From Benincasa hispida (Eukaryota > Streptophyta > Magnoliopsida > Cucurbitales > Cucurbitaceae): 64,000 nt of DNA. This document shows, piece after piece, positions 58,850-64,000 of this stretch. The stretch is from positions 41,974,364 to 42,038,363 of the forward strand of contig NC_052350.1 of NCBI RefSeq assembly GCF_009727055.1, written 5' to 3'. How positions within the stretch are numbered: position 1 is the first letter of the stretch; every line of letters starts with the position of its first letter. The translations under genes were made by a program, and so were the position numbers. The notes below the pieces were generated by a model, which was not told the origin of the DNA, did no database searches, and worked only from the letters and a program-made list of their open reading frames with translations.

Positions 58850-60735
58850 TTAAGTTTAAGTTTGAACTTTATGTAGTAACATAAGTGTGGATCAAGTTCA
58901 AATATATAGCCAAAATGGTCTATAGTATATGAATAAGGTTGGGCACCTTATTCGGGGGACATTATGGATGCGGCCCATTTTGTACTTAGTACAAACGATG
59001 TGATCCTAAACCGTTCATGTGGAAACATGAAAGTGGAGGCATCCTATGTAAAGAGTTTACATAAGAATGAACTATGAAATAATCAATTTTTACATTCTAA
59101 ACACCGTTTTATGTATAAAACTGACTATTTCGGTAATTGATGACCTAGATAACTTAATATTAATCATGAGCTAACTATGAATTCCTATTCACTCGGAATT
59201 ATCCTTAGATCTGTATAGGCGAGGGCAGCTCATTATCGCTGACCCAATAAGTCTCCCATTTCAGGGGTAAGATCAGGTGAATAGCTGGGAACATAGGGTG
59301 CAAGACGGAATTCACTCCTATCCGTTATAGGGATAGTAGATAGGTTGTTCCCTTTAGTACTGAATCCAGGTCTTGAACAAGAGGCCCCACCCTCTCCTTG
59401 GCTCGAGAAGGGTTCGGTTTATAGGTTGGACCTTAAACCAATTGTTCATTAGAGGATCAATGGAACTTAAGAAATAAGATGTAGTCTTGGGGGTAAAATA
59501 AGATGCAGTCTTGGGGGTAAAACGGTTTTTATGACCCAGTCGAGATTACAAACAACCTGTGAAGGATTAGCTTACTAATTATGGTTATATCATATGGACA
59601 CAAATATATCTATAGTGAGGGGAGTGCAACTACGGAACTATAGTGGAATGACCCGTTAGTTAACGAATGTTGATTAGCTCTATCTAAAAGAGTTTAGCCA
59701 GCTAATCTCGGATCGTTGGAGCCCATGATCTATAGGTTCATTAGGTTTCCTTACTAACTCATATAGAATAAACTTAGAACAATATGATAGAATGATTCGA
59801 ATTGTTCGGATTAAGTGAAAAGAGAGAAATCGACAAGTATATGTGATATAGTGGTCGGTTTTTAGTTTCGAGATACCACTTTAATGATTAAATGTGATTT
59901 AAATTTCAAGAATAGGAATACGTTCATATTCGACAGCTTGGAAATAATGGAAATAGTCAAAGATGTAAAAAGTCAAAGAATTGACTTTTGACTTTGAAAA
60001 GTCAAACTTTGACCGGCCTTATATTTAAATGTGATTTGAATTTCGAGAAAATGAATACGGATTCATGCTCGGGAGATCAAAATTAGTCAACATGAAAAAA
60101 ATCATAAAAAGTCAAAATGTTGACTTTTCAGTCAAAATTTGACTTTGACAAAATGACCATTTTGCCCTTTAACTAAAGTTAGTGGAAAAATCCAAAATTT
60201 TTGTTGGATAATTCCATTAACAAGATAGTGGACTAGGTGTTGGCTTATAATGGAGACATCAAGCCCATTTAGATAGTGGATTTTGAAGTGTTGGGTTTTT
60301 ATGAATTTGTTTCATGTAATTTTTGCACGGTCTTTTTCTATAAATTTGGGTTTTCAATTTGGATAGAGGACTTTTGACAATTTTGCCAAAATTAGTTTCT
60401 AAATTAGGCTAGAAAAAATCATTATTTTTTAGAAATATCAAAACCCAAACCCAACCCAAAAAAATCCATATCCTATTTCCATCTATTTTTCTCTCTCGGT
60501 TTCTTCATCCATCGGGTCCCATAACTCGGTTCTGAGTCCAGAGAATAGTAGGTCAGCTCTAGTGGTTGTCCGATTCATGTTCGGACGGAGATAGAAGCAT
60601 TTCGGGAGTTTTAAAGGTAATATTTCAAAAAATCCTAATTAATTAATTTAGGGTTGTATGTTATTTTTGTGCAATTAGAGTAAAATTGGTCCTCGATTTC
60701 ACTGTGCATGCCTATTGTTTTTTTATAACATTATG
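58850..60735 (+). repeat. LTR of family A, 5'-truncated
   Basis: Starts within the LTR at ttaagtttaagtttgaactt (equivalent to 56475) and continues through all A landmarks to ..ttcactgtgcatgcctattg and its end near 60735. It includes a 24-bp tandem duplication (ataagatg[t/c]agtcttggggg) at 59474-59521 and two TTGAC arrays (59965-60020, 60105-60150). Confidence 0.8.
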
Positions 60736-60820
60736 ATAGACATAAAGTTGAAAACTGTGAAACAAACATGGGATTTGGATACTTGTGCTAATTCCTATGC
60801 AGAAAATCCGCCAACCAAAC
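60736..60820. other. Short unassigned junction sequence
   Basis: About 85 bp between two truncated LTRs; origin not recognised. Confidence 0.4.
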
Positions 60821-61612
60821 GACTCTATAAGGGCTGATTATGGATCTTGAACAATGTGGTGCCACACCCTTTCTTGGCCTGAGATTGATTCAGTTATAGT
60901 TGAACTATGACTAATTGTTCATTAGAGAGATTAATGATACTTAAAGAGTTATATGTAACTATAGAGGTAAAATGGTTATTTTGACTCAGTTGTACTTATG
61001 AGCAATTTGTGAAGGGTCAACACGTTGTTGATTAGTTATATCCAATGGACACAAAAATATATCTACAGTGCGAAGAGTACAATTGTCGACCTTTAGTGGA
61101 TTGACCAATAGTTAATGAAGGTTGGATAATTTAATTAAATAGTCTAATTAATTAATCTTGTATCATTATAGCTTCAATTTATAGGTCCATATGAACCCCT
61201 TATTGGCTCAATAAGGATTAATGAGAATCAAATTAATTTTGGATTAATTGGAATTATTCAAATTAATTGTAAGAGATACAATTAATGTAATGTATGGAAT
61301 ATATTATAATATAAAGTTTAGTGAGATAAATAAATATTTAAATATGATTGAAATATTAGTTATATAAATATGATTCATATAAAAATTATAGGTTAAAATT
61401 AATATGAATTTGATTATTGTTAATACTATAGGTTATATGAGAGAATATAAAATATAGGTTGTATTGTATGTGATATAATAAACTATAGATTATATATTAT
61501 ATGGGATATAATGTATAGTTTAAATTTAATTATATTAAGTTAGTTGATACGATTAAAAATTAAATTAAATATTGAAATAATTTTCTTGGGAACTAACGAT
61601 GGATGTGGGGAG
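60821..61612 (+). repeat. LTR fragment of family B
   Basis: Begins mid-LTR at cgactctataagggctgatt. It passes gttcattagagagattaatg and tcaataaggattaatgagaa (compare 46567 onward) and stops at ..ggggagttatc, where hAT-like GC-rich sequence starts. The left and right thirds are missing. Confidence 0.7.
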
Positions 61613-61976
61613 TTATCTAGGGTTAGCAAAAATCCCCACGAGTCCCCGCCTCTTGACTGGGGATTATAACCAGGTCCCTGGTCAGAAACAGGACGGGGAC
61701 AGGGAGGGTATCCCCGCCCCGTCCTTGTCCTCGACCTCGATCCTAATTATTTTTTTTATTTTTTAATATATTAATTTTATAATATTTATATAATTATATA
61801 TATGATAAAAAAAAAAAAATTGGAGAGGGGTCCCTGCGGGGACCCGTCTCCCCCAATGTGGAATCCACATCCTTGTTTCAACCTTAAATTGGTAGGAATA
61901 GGGAAAATACCCTCCACGGGAATGGAGATAGGGAACACTCCACTCCCCACCCCGGCCCCAAAATCTCATCTGTGAA
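61613..61976. mobile_element. hAT-like GC-rich terminal fragment
   Basis: Starts tagggttagcaaaaatcccc, closely parallel to tagggttggcaaaaaaaccc at 53225, then cccgcccc and cggggacaggg blocks, an AT-rich centre, and a second GC-rich block (gtccctgcggggacccgtc). It is probably a small non-autonomous relative of the hAT element, with its right terminus lost at the join to the next LTR. The minus-strand frame 61763-61969 is a shadow of this sequence. Confidence 0.6.
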
Positions 61977-62916
61977 AGATTAGCTTACTAATCATGGTTA
62001 TATCATATGGACACAAATATATCTATAGTTAGGGGAGTGCAACTATGAGACTATAGTGGAATGACCCGTTAGTTAACGAATGTTGATTAGCTCCGTCTAA
62101 AAGCGTTTAGCCAACTAATCTCGGATCGTTGGAGCCCATGATCTATAGGTGTATTAGGTTCCCCTACTAGCTCATATGGAATAAACTTATAACAGTATGT
62201 TAGAATGATTCGAATTGTTCGAATTAGGTGAAGAGAGAGAAACTGACAAGTATATGTGATATAGTGGTCGGCTTTTAGTTTAGAGATACAACTTTAATGA
62301 TTAAGTGTGATTTAAATATCAAGAATATGAATACGTTCATATTCCGAAGCTTGGAAATAATGGAAATGGTCAAAGATGTAAAAAGTCAAAGAATTGACTT
62401 TTGACTTTGAAAAGTCAAACTTTGACCGGCCTTATATTTAAATGTGACTTGAATTTCGAAAAAATGAATACGAATTCATGCGTAGGAGATCAAAATTAGT
62501 CAACACGGACAAAATCATAAAAAGTCAAAATGTTGACTTTTTGGTCAAAATTTGACTTTGACAAAATGTCCATTTTGCCCGTTGATTAAAGTTAGTGGGA
62601 AAATTCAAACTCTTTGTTGGATAATTCCACTAACAAGATAGTGGGATAGGTGTTGGTTTATAGTGGATACATCAAGTCCATTTAGATAGTAGATTTTGAG
62701 GTATTGGGTTTTTATGAATTTGTTTTATGAAATTTTTACATGGTTTTTTCTCATAAATTTGATCTTGCAATTTGGATATAGGACTTTTGACAATTTTGCC
62801 AAAATTAGTTTCTAAATTGACTGGAAAAAATCACCATTTTTTAGAAATATCAAAACCCAAACCCAACCCAAAAAAAAAAAAACCATTCCTATTTCCATCT
62901 CTTTCTCTCTCTCGGT
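61977..62916 (+). repeat. LTR fragment of family A, 3' half
   Basis: Starts at gtgaaagattagcttactaa (equivalent to 59560) and is very close to 59560-60500, including the TTGAC arrays at 62375 and 62525. It stops inside ..ttctctctctcggtt, well before the LTR end. Confidence 0.8.
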
Positions 62917-64000
62917 TAATTGATGACCTAGGTAACTTAATCTTAATCCTGAGCTAACTATAAACTCGTATTCACTCAGAATTATCCTTAGATCTGCATA
63001 GGTGAGGGCAACTCATAATCGCTTACCCAATAAGCCTCTCATTTTAGAGGTAAGATCAGGTAAATAACTGGGAACATAAAGTGCAAGATGGAATTCACTC
63101 ATACCCGTTATAGAGATAGTAGATAGGTTGTTCCCTTTAGTACTAAATCCAGGTCTTGAACAAGGGGCCCCACCTTCTCTTTCGCCTTAGAGGGGTTTGG
63201 TTTTTAGGTTGGACCTTAAACCAATTGTTCATTAGATGATCAATGGAACTTAAGAAATAAAATGTAGTCTTGGGGGTAAAATGGTTTTTATGACCCAACT
63301 AAGATTACGAACAACCTGTGAAGGATTAGCTTACTGATCATGGTTATATCATATGGATACAAATATATCTATAGTGAGGGGAGTGCAACTATAGTACTAT
63401 AGTGGAATGACCCGTTAGTTAACGAATTTTGATTAGCTCCATCTGAAAGCGTTTAGCTAGCTAATCTCGGATTGTTGAAGCCCATGATCTATAGGTCCAT
63501 TAGGTTTCCCTGCTAGCTTATATGGAATAAACTTAGAACAGTATGTTATAATGATTTAAATTGTTCGAATTAGATGAAGAGAGAAAAACCGACGAGTATA
63601 TGTGATATAGTGGTCAGTTTTTAGCTTAGAGATACAACTTTACTGATTAAATGTGATTTAAATATCAAGAATATGAATACGTTCATATTCGGAAGCTCGA
63701 AAATAATGAAAATGACCAAAGATATAAAAAGTCAAAGAATTGACTTTTGACTTTGAAAAGTCAAACTTCGACTGGCCTTATATTCAAATGTGATTTGAAT
63801 TTTGAGAAAATAAATATGGATTCATGCTTGGGAGGTCAAAATTAGTGAATATAGAAAAAATCATAAAAAGTTAAAATGTTGACTTTTCGGTCAAAATTTG
63901 ACTTTGACAAAATGACCATTCGTCCTTTGACTTAAGTTAGTGGGAAAATACAAAATTTTTGTTGGAGAATTCCACTAACAAGATAGTGGACTGAGTGTTG
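62912..64000 (+). repeat. LTR fragment of family A, continuing past window edge
   Basis: Begins abruptly mid-LTR at cggttaattgatgacctagg (equivalent to 59132) and repeats the sequence of 59132-60240 with high similarity, so this part of the LTR is present three times in the last 5 kb. It is cut by the window end. Confidence 0.8.

Noticed and set aside
1..64000. Ribosomal RNA genes, centromeric satellite or organelle insertion
   Set aside because: No conserved rRNA, plastid or mitochondrial stretch was recognised, and no long uniform satellite array is present.

Overview
The window looks like a heterochromatic, repeat-packed stretch of a flowering-plant nuclear genome. It is AT-rich and CpG-depleted, and holds Ty1/copia and Ty3/gypsy LTR retrotransposons, a LINE, CACTA and hAT DNA transposons and a short assembly gap. 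The copia gag-pol wording and the LTR families resemble those common in cucurbits (melon/cucumber type); that placement is inference from memory, not a database result. I found no intact host gene. The only non-transposon coding trace is a degraded fragment resembling a Werner-type 3'-5' exonuclease near 52.05 kb. I use three informal LTR family names. C starts TGTTGGGATTGGTGTCC. A starts TGTTGGA..TATGTCCTAAAACTCG. B starts TGTTGGGGTTGATGCCC.

Layout, left part (1-21471): a minus-strand LTR element supplies the substrate. Its 5' LTR is 19655-21471, its primer-binding site is 19641-19653, and its interior runs leftward off the window edge. A copia element (459-15922, target duplication atatg/gtatg) and a solo C LTR (16912-18993, perfect duplication ttatg) have inserted into that interior. 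The copia element itself carries a solo gypsy LTR (707-3084) in its 5' LTR and two solo Athila-like LTRs (5606-7279, 7429-8765) in its leader.

Middle (21472-32856): a GGGTTGGG-rich hAT-like element is split by a minus-strand A LTR (21544-30143). That LTR is in turn split by a 6.5-kb non-autonomous CACTA element (23135-29672) with clear terminal inverted repeats. A short element with tRNA-like boxes and unclassified TE debris follow.

Right-middle (32857-47990): a B-family 5' LTR is split by a gypsy element (33894-46555, duplication tctcg/cctcg). Inside the gypsy element are a ~190-bp tandem repeat, a foldback hairpin, a broken gag interrupted by a solo A LTR (36495-38354), an Athila-like element with LTR, tRNA-Asp-type primer site, gag and protease (39457-43537), and two truncated LTRs.

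Right end (47990-64000): a reversed LTR fragment, a minus-strand L1-type LINE fragment, a CACTA end and the exonuclease-like fragment come first. A hAT element with a BED zinc finger and a broken transposase (53222-58849) follows, interrupted by an internally deleted A-family copia element (56144-58205). The window closes with serial truncated A/B LTRs joined at abrupt breakpoints.

Nothing here looks like a new functional system. The value lies in a well-resolved nested insertion history with readable target duplications, several unusual repeat architectures inside LTRs and leaders, and a few exact rearrangement junctions. All coordinates and boundaries were read by eye.
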